The notes below the pieces were generated by a model. That model saw only the letters and a list, made by a program, of their open reading frames with translations, searched no databases and was not told where the DNA came from. Shown piece by piece: positions 25,101 to 33,863 of a DNA stretch of 64,000 nucleotides. The stretch is from Rotaria macrura (taxonomy: Eukaryota; Rotifera; Eurotatoria; Philodinida; Philodinidae), in NCBI GenBank assembly GCA_900239685.1, contig OENT01000253.1, positions 1-64,000 of the forward strand. Direction: 5' to 3'. Each line of letters opens with the position of its first letter. Position 1 is the stretch's first letter. A program made the translations under genes and the position numbers.

Positions 25101-25289
25101 ATTACGAAGAAAAAAGATGCATTTATTTATCTTGATCCAGCATCTCCAAATGATCAAGTCGTCATATCAACTATTACATTGAATACAAATGATAAAAATG
25201 TTCCGTGTTATCTTCCAGTCGTTCATACTGATACGAAAGATAAATCTGAGCTGATTCTTTTCTTGTCTATTGATAATCCTCATCTTTAA
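1932..25289 (+). CDS. divergent dynein heavy chain, ATPase-degenerate (whole gene, N-terminus not seen)
   Basis: This is a dynein heavy chain: a linker, six AAA modules, a coiled-coil stalk with microtubule-binding domain, and a C-terminal domain, all in canonical order. I traced 42 exons by eye, and every junction has GT-AG ends and compatible phase. Together they give about 3,398 codons with no frameshift and stop at 25287-25289. Most introns are 48-70 bp; seven are 0.6-3.0 kb. The N-terminal tail found in full-length chains (usually over 4,000 residues) is not recognised and may lie outside the window, or the gene may be N-truncated. The AAA1 Walker A, Walker B and sensor motifs are replaced, AAA2 and AAA4 are altered, and only AAA3 keeps a GKT. 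The preserved frame over some 10 kb of coding sequence argues against a pseudogene. An axonemal type is suggested by the GRQ remnant in AAA4, but the class cannot be fixed without a phylogeny. Confidence 0.85.
2418..3794 (+). other. long dynein intron (1.4 kb)
   Basis: The ends are GT-AG and the flanking phases match (G plus TT CGC). A stretch at about 2573-2760 stays open for about 60 codons on the + strand and looks coding-like, but no family was recognised and stops follow. No mobile element was seen. Confidence 0.5.
4765..6399 (+). other. long dynein intron with a coding-like remnant
   Basis: The intron runs from GTAAGC to TTTTTAG and is phase 1 on both sides. Inside, 5033-5218 is open on + (it includes LPQVDEALLDRISEER) and ends in TGA. 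Further coding-like pieces at about 5310-5560 are broken by several stops. This could be a decayed fragment of another gene. A short (GGGTGT)-like patch lies at about 4940-4956 on the minus strand. Confidence 0.4.
7223..9142 (+). CDS. dynein exons 10-15: AAA1, catalytic motifs lost
   Basis: Exons at about 7223-7365, 7428-7560, 8210-8379, 8430-8588, 8660-8815 and 8867-9142. AAA1 is the main ATPase site of all motor dyneins. The P-loop position (about 7311-7343), normally GPAGTGKT, reads APPQHGRST, so the lysine and final glycine are gone. The Walker B position (about 7523-7550), normally ACFDEFNRI, reads CLFKDIQQL. The sensor block, normally FITMNPGYAGR, reads FATLDDHYRP. The surrounding framework is still clear, for example SRPDLKRIAESLLY matching the VPDY..IAEI.LYS.GF block and YDSNIPKVL matching LRDSNLPKFL. 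ATP hydrolysis at AAA1 therefore looks impossible. This is inferred from motif loss, not tested. Confidence 0.85.
7561..8209 (+). other. dynein intron (650 bp)
   Basis: The ends are GTAAAC and TTTCTAG, phase 1 on both sides, and the protein reads straight on from the Walker B region to the following helix. Nothing else was recognised inside. Confidence 0.5.
9205..10501 (+). CDS. dynein exons 16-21: AAA2
   Basis: Exons at about 9205-9333, 9588-9665, 9742-9813, 9865-9979, 10034-10205 and 10271-10501. The P-loop reads GQCGTAKS where the family has GPTGGGKT, so one glycine is replaced by alanine but the K-S pair is kept. The Walker B region reads WIILDIDSHANWL, aligned with WIVFDGPVD..WIE. Downstream helices match the AAA2 lid poorly. 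AAA2 may bind nucleotide weakly, but the sequence alone does not decide this. Confidence 0.7.
10562..11526 (+). CDS. dynein exon 22: AAA3 with retained GKT
   Basis: This is a single 965-bp exon. The P-loop reads YESGFGKTT (about 10809-10836). The first glycine is missing, but the GKT that contacts phosphate is kept. The Walker B-like strand FVVWIEDV is followed by RSWIDEY, matching the family's FVDDLN......LLRQWMDH. ARFSRHFVPFVI matches the conserved P.FLRHFN sensor block, and WNLHHVESVINGMLLL matches the Y.FNLRDLSRV.QG motif. AAA3 is the regulatory nucleotide site in cytoplasmic dynein. Here it is the best-preserved of the six. Confidence 0.8.
11582..12733 (+). CDS. dynein exons 23-24: AAA4
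   Basis: Exons at about 11582-12559 and 12627-12733. PRACRHITNLVRVFCLQNNG matches the AAA4 entry block (AI.H..RI.RV...P.G). The P-loop, normally GVGGSGRQS, reads TKQVGLGRQD: the GRQ typical of axonemal chains survives but the serine is aspartate. VREYFLSDQMIKQLYIFTREG and the following PGLYSNEEL match the DTQI..E.FLED.N.LLNSGEVPNLF segment, with the acidic Walker B residues lost. VLKTFYARIKKRLHLVI matches the F..R.R.NLHVVL strand. There is an S/T/Q-rich insertion at about 11660-11750 and a second insertion before the P-loop. Confidence 0.8.
12734..13758 (+). other. dynein intron (1.0 kb) with a dispersed repeat
   Basis: The intron joins AAA4 to the first stalk region, phase 0 at both ends. 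It contains one copy (13248-13526) of a small repeat family that also occurs at 40058-40320. Nothing else was recognised. Confidence 0.6.
13248..13526. mobile_element. MITE-like dispersed repeat, copy 1
   Basis: The stretch is about 280 bp and resembles 40058-40320 along its length: both begin near CATTCTGATA, share a middle block with CTAATAAGATAG or TTAATAAAATAG followed by a TCCGTC(A/G)GATCC element, and end in GATTCATTCA. The second copy has inverted ends built around ATCGGATCCGAT. This copy is more diverged. There is no coding capacity, consistent with a non-autonomous DNA element inserted in a dynein intron. Confidence 0.65.
13759..14789 (+). CDS. dynein exons 25-28: stalk helix 1 and microtubule-binding domain
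   Basis: Exons at about 13759-13926, 13982-14152, 14218-14459 and 14519-14789. The first carries the MTBD-preceding helix (F..FYSLIQQKE, matching the family's I..FK.LL..KR). The second and third form the coiled coil, ending in ALKMLNKADYDEIRTFRQPP, which matches ALNALDKKDI.EIKAFKNPP and includes the conserved paired prolines. The fourth is the MTBD: NIPDDVFNMLTKIV and SSKAASSLCAWILAVYEY match the family closely. The microtubule-binding end is thus far better conserved than the ATPase sites. Confidence 0.88.
14790..17158 (+). other. long dynein intron (2.4 kb)
   Basis: The intron lies between the MTBD and the returning stalk helix, phase 0 on both sides (GTACAA to TTCGTAG). Only short unrelated frames occur inside, and no gene or mobile element was recognised. 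Confidence 0.5.
17159..22507 (+). CDS. dynein exons 29-34: stalk helix 2 and AAA5
   Basis: Exons at about 17159-17555, 17614-17808, 17870-18059, 18112-18293, 21319-21510 and 22329-22507. The returning coiled coil ends in DALLTALYFSYLSQFNVDQR, matching the DVLLAAAFLAYLGPFT..YR block that opens AAA5. The AAA5 P-loop position is not recognisable. GVIVIIDECDFFKINPFLYRF matches PVLIENVGEELDPALDPVL, and SSFRLIF matches NFRLYLTT. An S/T-rich insertion of about 60 residues (17870-18059) is extra to the family. HLIDMSVSSSQIENAIW matches the VINFTVT..GLEDQLL strand. Confidence 0.75.
18294..21318 (+). other. longest dynein intron (3.0 kb)
   Basis: The ends are GTAAGA and TGTTTAG, phase 1 on both sides. 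No coding frame over 60 codons, RNA gene or clear repeat was recognised inside, apart from the start of an open frame running into the next exon. Confidence 0.5.
21511..22328 (+). other. dynein intron (0.8 kb)
   Basis: The ends are GTATGT and AATTTAG. The acceptor was chosen because it restores the phase and brings the WKNLSLKSHLIDMSVS block into frame. Nothing else was recognised. Confidence 0.45.
22566..24185 (+). CDS. dynein exons 35-39: AAA6 region
   Basis: Exons at about 22566-23345, 23408-23552, 23609-23793, 23861-23933 and 23999-24185. YREAAKHFSQLYVLLRDSD matches Y.P.A.R.S.LYF.L.DL, and ISITDRFILAIILQPEKV matches LTPFQ.LLLLR.LRPDR. SALIDPIDEIRNLAN then stands at the SPGADP...L..LA position, with the SPG lost, and CWLIVTDINLF corresponds to GWVLLQNCHLA. 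IDNKIWLICDP stands at the FRLWLTSEP position. These are the landmarks of the dynein AAA6 and following helices. Confidence 0.8.
24240..25289 (+). CDS. dynein exons 40-42: C-terminal domain
   Basis: Exons at about 24240-24366, 24423-24977 and 25035-25289, ending in TAA. The first two exons replace the helical part of the C-terminal domain with little residue conservation. The last exon carries the terminal beta region: FIYLDPASPNDQ aligns with the WL.P pattern, then PCYLPVVHTDTK matches the near-universal Y.CPVYKT, and the chain ends in a hydrophobic FLSIDNPHL corresponding to F...I.LPS. This fixes the true gene end. Confidence 0.82.
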
Positions 25290-25371
25290 AGAAAAGAGTT
25301 TTCAAACGATGTTATTTTATGCCTTTATATATTTTTGTATTTTTGCTTTTTGCCGGTTTTTTTTGAAAATG

Positions 25372-25377
25372 AATAAA
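25372..25377 (+). terminator. poly(A) signal of dynein gene
   Basis: An AATAAA hexamer lies about 85 bp after the dynein stop codon in a T-rich 3' region, a plausible cleavage and polyadenylation signal. Confidence 0.55.
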
Positions 25378-27918
25378 TATTAAAATCAGTGAGCATGATT
25401 ATTAACAAGAAAAGGCTCTTAGTACATCACTTCGGGATAAACGTGTGAAATGCGATAGAGTTCTTTTAGTCAATACAATGAAAACTGTTGTTTTCTTTGC
25501 AGACTAAAAAACATTTCTTCATCATTCTAGACTTTACGCTACAGACGTCAATTTTTATAATGCACCTTGTCTCTTCACATTCGATATTATAATTGGCAGT
25601 AATCTCTGATATTAGCAAGAATGAAATATTGGCTCATAGAATTGACGGGTCAGATCCAAAGTTCTAAAGAACTTTCGGCCCATTGGAAATACTGTTTCGA
25701 AAGGATCTATCAGTTCATTTTCTGCATGAGTCGAAATCGGTCAAAAATTTGGATTCAATCCAAAAATTGCGTAGATCACAACGTCTTTAATTGGAACCGT
25801 AGACGCTGCAATGATTTTGTTTTCACACTTGAACCATTAAATGAAAGAGAATATATGAATATCGATCGTATAAACACCATCCAACAATTGAGCACTTCGG
25901 CCCCTCTATTATGCTCAAGCGTAGAAGGTGCTAACGAAGCTTTCTTTAGAAAAACGAAGCAATTTTCACGAATTTAAAAGATTAGATATAATTTCAAACA
26001 TATTTAGTTAGGATTTTAAGCTCAAAACTATGAAAACTACGTAGACATTAACATAGATTTCCAAAGTAAAGTAGATGGATGCAGGGCATAGATGTTTGAT
26101 AACTTGCAACTTCCCCTGGCCTGCCTATCTTCCAGAAAATTTCTTCAATATTTAAAAGAAGTCTCTTCTCCGAATATTTCAGTTGTCCTGTAACTTTCAT
26201 TTATTTTTTTCGTGGAAATTTGTATGGTCAACTCAAGTTTTAGTCATAATAATAATGTTTAGAGTTTCTTCAATACGTAGCTATGAATACGGTGAAAACC
26301 CAAAGAATGTTCAGTTCATGAAACATTGGACTTGAGAATTTTGTACCTTCTGCATAAAAACACGAGAGAAGACAATGTCTGAATATAGGCTAATGATGTG
26401 TACTACAATGAAGTATTTAAAACATCACTCTCGTTCATACTGGATAAATCTATCGATGACTAATCTGAAATAAAATGATTTCTATAATTCGTTGTAATTT
26501 TAAAAGTGCTGTGACTAGAGCATTTCTATTACAAGTTGACAGGTTATTAATTTCAATAACCAGCAATCTGCCCTGTAAAAATCGTGTAATCTCACCTTGC
26601 ATACCCTGAAGGGTTCTATACGCGTGTCAATTATGTTTCTAATTATATTCGATTCTTATTGACAAATAAAACCATTCCAATTCGAACGTTGGCAAGTACT
26701 TTAAATGTAACAAACAAGTAGCGTATTAGTCGAACGTACACTATTAAGTATCCCCCGGAGAAATCACATCGACTATCTGAAATGGTGAACAACTGTCTTC
26801 ATTTTCACTGAATTTTTCCCATTCTATTTTGTATTATTTTGCGAACCGTTTTCTTTAATTTAGTGCATATAACACAACGATCGCTCATCGATGTTTACAG
26901 TAGAGAACATATTCTTCATATTGGTAGCATGTCAAAAAATTGAAACGGCAGTAAAATGTCCCCATAAGTCTGGATAGAAGATCGAAGGTTATTTTTCATG
27001 TTTATACTCAAAGTCAGTGTCGTCGACAAACCTCTAGTCGATGATTTCTATTTAAAAAGGGGTTCAATGGTTAAAAATGCTCATTCGTTGCTCGTGCAAA
27101 AAAAATACAATTTTATCGACTTCATGAACAAGATAATGGCGATTATTGTCATATATTTGGAAATTTACTTTATTTCTAATTCTAGCAGAGACAATTATAC
27201 ATTTTTCCAACAAAAGAAAGGACTGGCGTTATTTCACAAACGAATAGAATTATTTCATATCATGAGTGGTGTCTTCAATAAATAATGAGAACGCTGAGAA
27301 ACATTATTTAGAAATGATGTCTTTACCATGTAAACTTGAAAAATTCGGACTTAACAAGCACACTATAATAGTCAGAACATTCTAGAATACTCGTGATGCA
27401 TTAATTTTCCTTTGCAATACACAAGTGCCTAATGATTAAGAAATTTTATGCAAAAGGAAGTTACAGTATGGTATTTCATTAAGAAAAGAAACACCAGTAA
27501 AATCATCACTGTCACTGAACTAGACTCAGAGCACATCGTCTTTTCCATATCGCAAAATGACCGAAGCCTGTTTCTTTAGTTAGATTTGACCATGCTTGAG
27601 ATCCTCGCCATCGTTGATTACTGTGCGTGTATTGATGCTCTTTATTTAGACTGTACTATTATAGAATTCTAACGATAAGGGAACGTCGTTGTTCAGTGCA
27701 ATCAGTTTGATTTGCTTTACAAATCACAAGGAATGAGCAACCATTTTCTCTACACCTCTTCCTCCACTTCACCTACAAACTTCACTTGTAGAGAGTCATA
27801 CAAAATGGAATATGGAAGATTACAGTGTATTTTTACAAAACGTACGTTAGTTTTTAAAAAAGAAGAGAAAAGGAAGTAATAACTGTAAAACAGATGAGCA
27901 GAGAATGGTTTCTTTTCG

Positions 27919-27933
27919 CAGACAGACAGACAG
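27919..27933. repeat. (CAGA)n microsatellite
   Basis: A short run of CAGA units in intergenic sequence. Confidence 0.7.
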
Positions 27934-29105
27934 AAAAAACTAATTCCAGCCTGAATCGAAACGAGTAAAACAAAAAAAAATAAACTTTTCCCGAAAACAA
28001 CAAATACCTTTTCGTCTAGTTTCAATCCAGAAGCACAAAACCATTTATCGAATATGAAAATATAAACAAACGATATTATTCATTTCTTCCGATCATTGAA
28101 AACTCATGCGTCAGTAATTTTAACACTTTGGAGAATCTGGTGCAATTTCCATTGACTTCAAACATTTCTACAGATGCACATGCTGAAATCTGTTTGGTAT
28201 CATCATAAAGAAACTAGAAACAACGTTTCCAGGCGTCCTGATTCATCTTCAACATTATAAGTTTTCATATTTTCAGATGATGACATGTGAATGATGAGTA
28301 GCATGAAATCACCCTCACCCCATTATATCAGTACCGAATTCTTGATCGTCAAAAGATCAATGAAACGTAAACGATTACAATGGCATTATTATGTATGAAA
28401 CAGTCATTAAACGTAAAAGTAAAAAAAAAGAATTCATCGTCTAGCAAAAAAAAATTACGAACAAATAATTTACGCTTGCAGTGTGCAGAAAGAGAATTTT
28501 TCTTTTGCTTGCGTGTCATTTTGACGAACGACCGTCTATGAAAAACCCTACGGAGGATCATATTTATTTTAATGCGAGGATATCAAATGACGCGCATTCT
28601 CTGAAATGACAAGGTATAATTTTCTAGTTATCGTACATTATTTGTGTGGAAATCTACTCATCCATTTATCCTTAACGTGTATTCTGGTGGCTAATCAAGA
28701 TTCATTTCAACTTTTTGATCGTAAGTGTTCAACTATCAGTAATGGCACGAGTAACAACGACTGAAAACGAAATTGAAAACTTCATGCGCGGAAAGTCCTT
28801 GAAAAATAAAGAAACGAAACAGTCGAGTAAAGATCAATGTACGAATGTGTTGTATTTTATGGTAATGAATATCTTATTTTCCTTTCTTCAACATTCCTAT
28901 GATCTATTGAAAAATTAATAATACTGAAATAATTACAATTTACCTTCAGAAAAAAGCAGAGTGATTCTTCTCTGCATGGACGAGTAGAGAAGAAACATGG
29001 CCCTTTTCGTAAAAGATCAGCACGTCTTACAATGAGATTGGGGATCATAAACTTGAAAGTTGTTTTGTTTTTAATATTAGTTTTCCTTCCAAGGATCTTT
29101 TTCAT

Positions 29106-29125
29106 AGAGAGAGAGAGAGAGAGAA
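29106..29125. repeat. (GA)n microsatellite
   Basis: An uninterrupted GA run in intergenic sequence, followed by GAAA units. Confidence 0.8.
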
Positions 29126-31561
29126 AGAAAGACATTTATTTCTGTGGATGCATTTAATTTCTTAGCAGTATCAATGAAAATTGTCGACAGATAGTAAAGC
29201 CAGATTTTGAAGTAAGATCTCGTGATTTGGTTTTTCGTTCCGTTCGATATAAACTTCTTTGAAGTAAAAGGATCTTTACTCGATAGCCACAAAAGAGAAA
29301 GTTGTAGAAACGGACGTTTCTTTGTACTGAAAATTCTTAACCCATGCCGCTGTGATGATACTTCAAGGCTAAACTTATTCAAAATAGTTCTAGTCCAAAT
29401 TATTGGACAAATATCACGTGAACTATCTGCCGCAAACAACAAATCGTATTCTTTGCATGACGATTAAAATTATTTTTATAGCTTTGCGATTGTATTGAAG
29501 CAGATTTTGTATAATGATTGTTTATCATTAATCAAATAAAGGTGCGGCTCGGTTGGATGATTTCTGAATAAATAGAAGCAAAACTTATTGACTGTAACCG
29601 AAACCTTGATTTGTACAAGTACTATCAAGTTGAAAAATAAACTAACGGCTTCGATCTGACTCTTTTCTCTTTGTTCGATCGTCCGAGGAGAAGCGTTTTT
29701 CTCTTCTGTTGCTTAACAACATTTTACTTGAATCACGAGTCTGCCTATAAGTGTTCAAATGAATTGAATGACTTGACATTCTTTTTCCCTTTCTTTCGCT
29801 TATTTTATGCGTCCTTCATTATATTTATAGAAAAAAAAACTGGGCTCATTGTAAAAGAATAATAAAAAAGAGAAGTATACTGCAGTGTTACAAGCATTGA
29901 GATTAAGACAATTTGTTACTTTCTACTGAAGAATAGTCATGTTATTTTATCCATTGATGCGTTGCGTATGAAAACTGTCTTTGAAATATTCAACATATTT
30001 AGAAATTTGAATATCAATTCGAAATATAGATTATATGACAGAACTATCATCATCTTGATGTATTGAAAACAACAATATAGTACGTAGATGATTTCTATAA
30101 AATTTATGTTTAACTTTAGAATGCTACGATAGAATAAAATATTTGACGTTTTTGTTTCCTGGACACTTTATGGATGACCAATTAGTCACAGGCACGTCGA
30201 GTTTGTTCATTTAGCGTGAATTCTCAATAGACAAGAATTCTTTCCGTTCTGTTCAATGATTGGTACTGTGGCTTTTAACTTTGAATCAATTGTTAATCTC
30301 TATTCAGTTTAAATACTCTGACGTCTTCGTTACTAATCGTACAAGGCCGAATCTGTTCGATGATAAAACATGTAAAACTATTTTGAGATGATCAAAATTT
30401 CATGGATGAGTGGAGAGAATCCGTTCCTTTTAAAAATCAAGCGAACGATTTCATTGAGTTTTTTTCTTTCGGCCAAAGATTATTGACATATGAAGTTTTG
30501 TCACATTATTTTCTGACTGATGTTTAATTAGCTGCAAAACAGTAGTGAATAGCTGAAGAAACAGACAATTCACAGTGTAAAGTTGAGTACTTTTTCACGT
30601 ATTTTAACTTATAGAACTCAGTCACATCATGTCAACGTTCTTATGCTTCAAATCATACGTTTTTATTCAAATCATGTCAAGTTTAATAGAAGACGACACG
30701 CCACACCCTCTTTTCTCTCGTAAGATTAAACAAAATGACAATTCTCCTTTTAAAATTCGACTTTTAGGTTTTTATATGATCCGACATCCTTGATTGCCTA
30801 TCTTTTAACAACTTGTCATTAGAGTTATACCCGATTGATATACCAGTCTGAGAGATGTTTTTGTTTGAGAAGATCGAAAAATCATGTTTCGATGAAAAAC
30901 GATGTTTTTCAACATTGCTCGTAGTACTAGAAAGTTTATGGAGATCTGCAAATAAATGCAATGGTGTGCTTTCACAACTACGAAATGGCGATTTTTTCAT
31001 CGTTTGACTGAGAGAAAGTTAACTTCTTCTCATCCCCTATCTACTCACCGAATTTTTCAGAATTTCCAGGAATATTTTCAATAAATATGAAGAAACGAAT
31101 TTTGGAAAAATTGATTTTCCATGTAGGATTTCAGTGACAGAAATCATCTAAATTTTAAAACATACCCGAACTCGTTGTCATTAGATTTTGACTACGAATC
31201 CTTAAGAAATAGAAAACACATTGTTTTCGACTAGTTTTATGAACAAGAATCTTGAGCGGTTCAATTCGTTTACTGGGAATTTTTACTGTGACCAATGGAC
31301 ACGGCGAAATGAAATTCTCTGACTAAAGAAGTTGCAGACATAAATCTGTAAGAGAATTCTTATTTTGTTTTTAAAATCTGTTTTTCACTATAATTAGTTT
31401 CAGAATGATGACTTGCAATCAAATACTAACATTCTACTTAACTCGATGTATTAAATTGAAAGGCAAATCATTTATTGAACAGAATCAATGATGCAACGGA
31501 TCGTTTCTTTTCTAGTTTTCAGATTTTCGTTAGCCTCTGTGATTAAAAAAACTTAGCAATA

Positions 31562-33779
31562 ATGAACATCGAAGATAATCAAACGATGGTTATGTTAAAT
31601 CCAAACGAAAAGAAGCACATAGATGGCTCAACGCTAAGTTTTAGTTCCATTAGTTATAGAATATGCTCGAAAAAGTGGTACAATTATTGTTTTCCATCTT
31701 GTGTTTCCAACGACGAAAAACAAATTCTTTTTAATGTAACTGGAATCTTTAAATCGGGCATGAACGCCATTCTCGGACCAACAGGAAGTGGAAAATCAAC
31801 ATTACTAGATATCTTAGCTAACCGAAAGGACCGAGCAGGTTTAACTGGTGAAATACTTTTAGACGGGCAACCATATAGACAAGATGTCAATTCAAGAATC
31901 GGCTATGTCGTTCAAGACGATATACTTAGTGAAACATTAACTGTTAGAGAGAATTTAATGTTTTCAGCCAATCTTCGTCTGCCAAGAACTATTTCTTTCA
32001 AGACAAAAATAAACATCGTCAATCTTGTTATATCACAGTTACAATTAGAAAAATGTGCAAACTCAAAAATCGGTACACATAGCACACGAAAAGTATCGGG
32101 CGGGGAACGGAAACGAACGAATATTGGCATGGAATTAATTTTATCTCCGACAGTTTTACTTCTCGATGAACCGACGAGTGGTAAGGTCTCTTTGAATAAT
32201 TTCATTCTTTCATCTTCAGTTTTCTTCTATATAAAGAAGAAACATTGACGCTATACAATTAATGCTTTTCTTGTAAACTGTGTTTAAGTCAACACCACTT
32301 CAATCACTAATTGTAAACGTTGACAAAAGACCTTTTGTTTATTGAAGGACTTGATTCATCGACCGCTAATAATATAATCGAGTGCTTGTCTCAACTTTCT
32401 CAAAGAGGACGTAAGTTATCACGAATGAGATCTATTGATAGACAATGTGTTTTCATTGAATAAATTCAATTTTAAAGATACAATTATATTTTCTATTCAT
32501 CAACCTCGTTATTCAATCTTTAAATTATTCGATAATCTACTTTTAATGGGTGCTGGTCATTGTGTTTATCATGGTCCGGTTCATGATGTTCTGCCATTTT
32601 TTTCTTCGATGGGTTTAACATGTGAAGAACACGATAATCCAGCTGACTTTATTTTAGACGTATGTCAAGATATACGACGAATTTCAAATTCCGCCAATGC
32701 GATAGACGATGAAGCAGAGCAACGAAAAGATAGAACTTGTCGATATCTACACGATACGTTTATAAAATCACCTATTTACGATTCAATTCAACAACAAATT
32801 CAAGATGCGAATAAACCATCGGATGAAGCATCAACCAAGCAAACTAAACACTTGTCTCGATCGTGTTTTGTTGAAATGTTTTATGTGTCTCAGCGAACGT
32901 TCCGTAATTCATTTCGAAATAGTTCACTGGTTATCATGCAAACCATTGTTCCGATATGCTTAGCAATCCTCGTTGGTTGCATTTACATGAATACGGATCA
33001 TACATTTGAGAATGGAGTTAAAAACCGTTTGGGTGCTATATTTTTTATTGTTTCAAATGAAGTCTTTATAAATTTGTCTGCATTAGAATTGTTTATTAAA
33101 GAACGTGTTTTATTTGTTCATGAAAATTCAAGTGGCTATTATCGTGTTTCAACATATTTCATTTCAAAATTAATGTGTGACATACTTTTACTACGACTAG
33201 TACCGTCAATTGTATTTTCCTTGATTTCATATTTCATGATTCAATTTCAACGGACCATTACGAAATATCTCATATATCAAATAGCTATTTTTTCTACAGC
33301 CGTGTGTTCAGCATCTGTTTGCTTTTTTGTTTCGGCCAGTGTAGAAACAATCGGTAAGATTACTACAACTAATATTAAACATGCAAATATCATTCATAAA
33401 TATTCTATTCGTTCTTGTTATAGGTGTCGCAAATTTAGTTTCAGCTTCATTCTGTGTTGTTATGCTTGTATTTACGGGATATCTCGTTGATGTGTCAAAT
33501 ATTGTTAAGTTTCTTTCATGGATTAAATGGGTTAGTCTTTTTCGTTATGCATCGAATGTGATAACTATAAATGAATTCACTCAATTGAAACTCTGCCCAA
33601 TGAACACTACAAACAATTGTTTAATTAAAGGTGAACTTATTCTTGACAACAACAAAATCGATTATTCTACAACATGGGACTTATGGAAGAACTTCGTTGC
33701 ATTAGTTGCTATAACGTTCTTCTTTTTTGCGCTGACCTTAATTCAATTGATTAGACTATCGAGAAGAAATGTTCGATAA
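31562..33779 (+). CDS. ABCG-subfamily half transporter (ABCG2-like)
   Basis: Four exons (31562-32180, 32348-32410, 32478-33353, 33424-33779) join in phase into 637 residues; human ABCG2 has 655. The order is ABC domain then six membrane helices, the reverse topology that defines the G subfamily. The ABC domain shows Walker A GPTGSGKS, Q-loop YVVQDD, signature VSGGERKR, Walker B VLLLDEP and the H-loop FSIHQPRYS, all intact. The PADFILD motif follows. The membrane part includes a final external loop with cysteines (LCPMNTTNNC), where ABCG2 has its disulphide-forming cysteines. It should dimerise and export lipophilic compounds or sterols from the plasma membrane. It looks complete and functional. 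The substrate and the exact orthologue are unknown. Confidence 0.93.
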
Positions 33780-33857
33780 CTATTACGCTTATGAAATAGA
33801 TCTTGATGTTTATTTTCAATTTTCTCTTGTGTCTATCTAGTTCATTCATGTAATTCG

Positions 33858-33863
33858 AATAAA
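33858..33863 (+). terminator. poly(A) signal of ABCG gene
   Basis: An AATAAA lies about 79 bp after the stop codon of the transporter gene. Confidence 0.55.

Larger units (their letters stand above)
25290..31561. other. 6.3-kb intergenic region
   Basis: No recognised gene lies between the dynein and ABC transporter genes. The longest open frame (25621-25977 +, 118 codons) has no family features, and frames of this length are expected by chance in sequence this AT-rich. Short microsatellites occur at 27919-27933 (CAGA)n and 29106-29125 (GA)n. Confidence 0.5.

Noticed and set aside
1932..25289. Whole dynein gene as a pseudogene
   Set aside because: All 42 exons keep phase and frame with canonical splice sites; motif loss is confined to the nucleotide sites. 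Still open to a dN/dS test.
25621..25977. 118-codon open frame as a gene
   Set aside because: One frame of this length is expected by chance in 64 kb of AT-rich DNA; no motif, no splice partner and no signal peptide.
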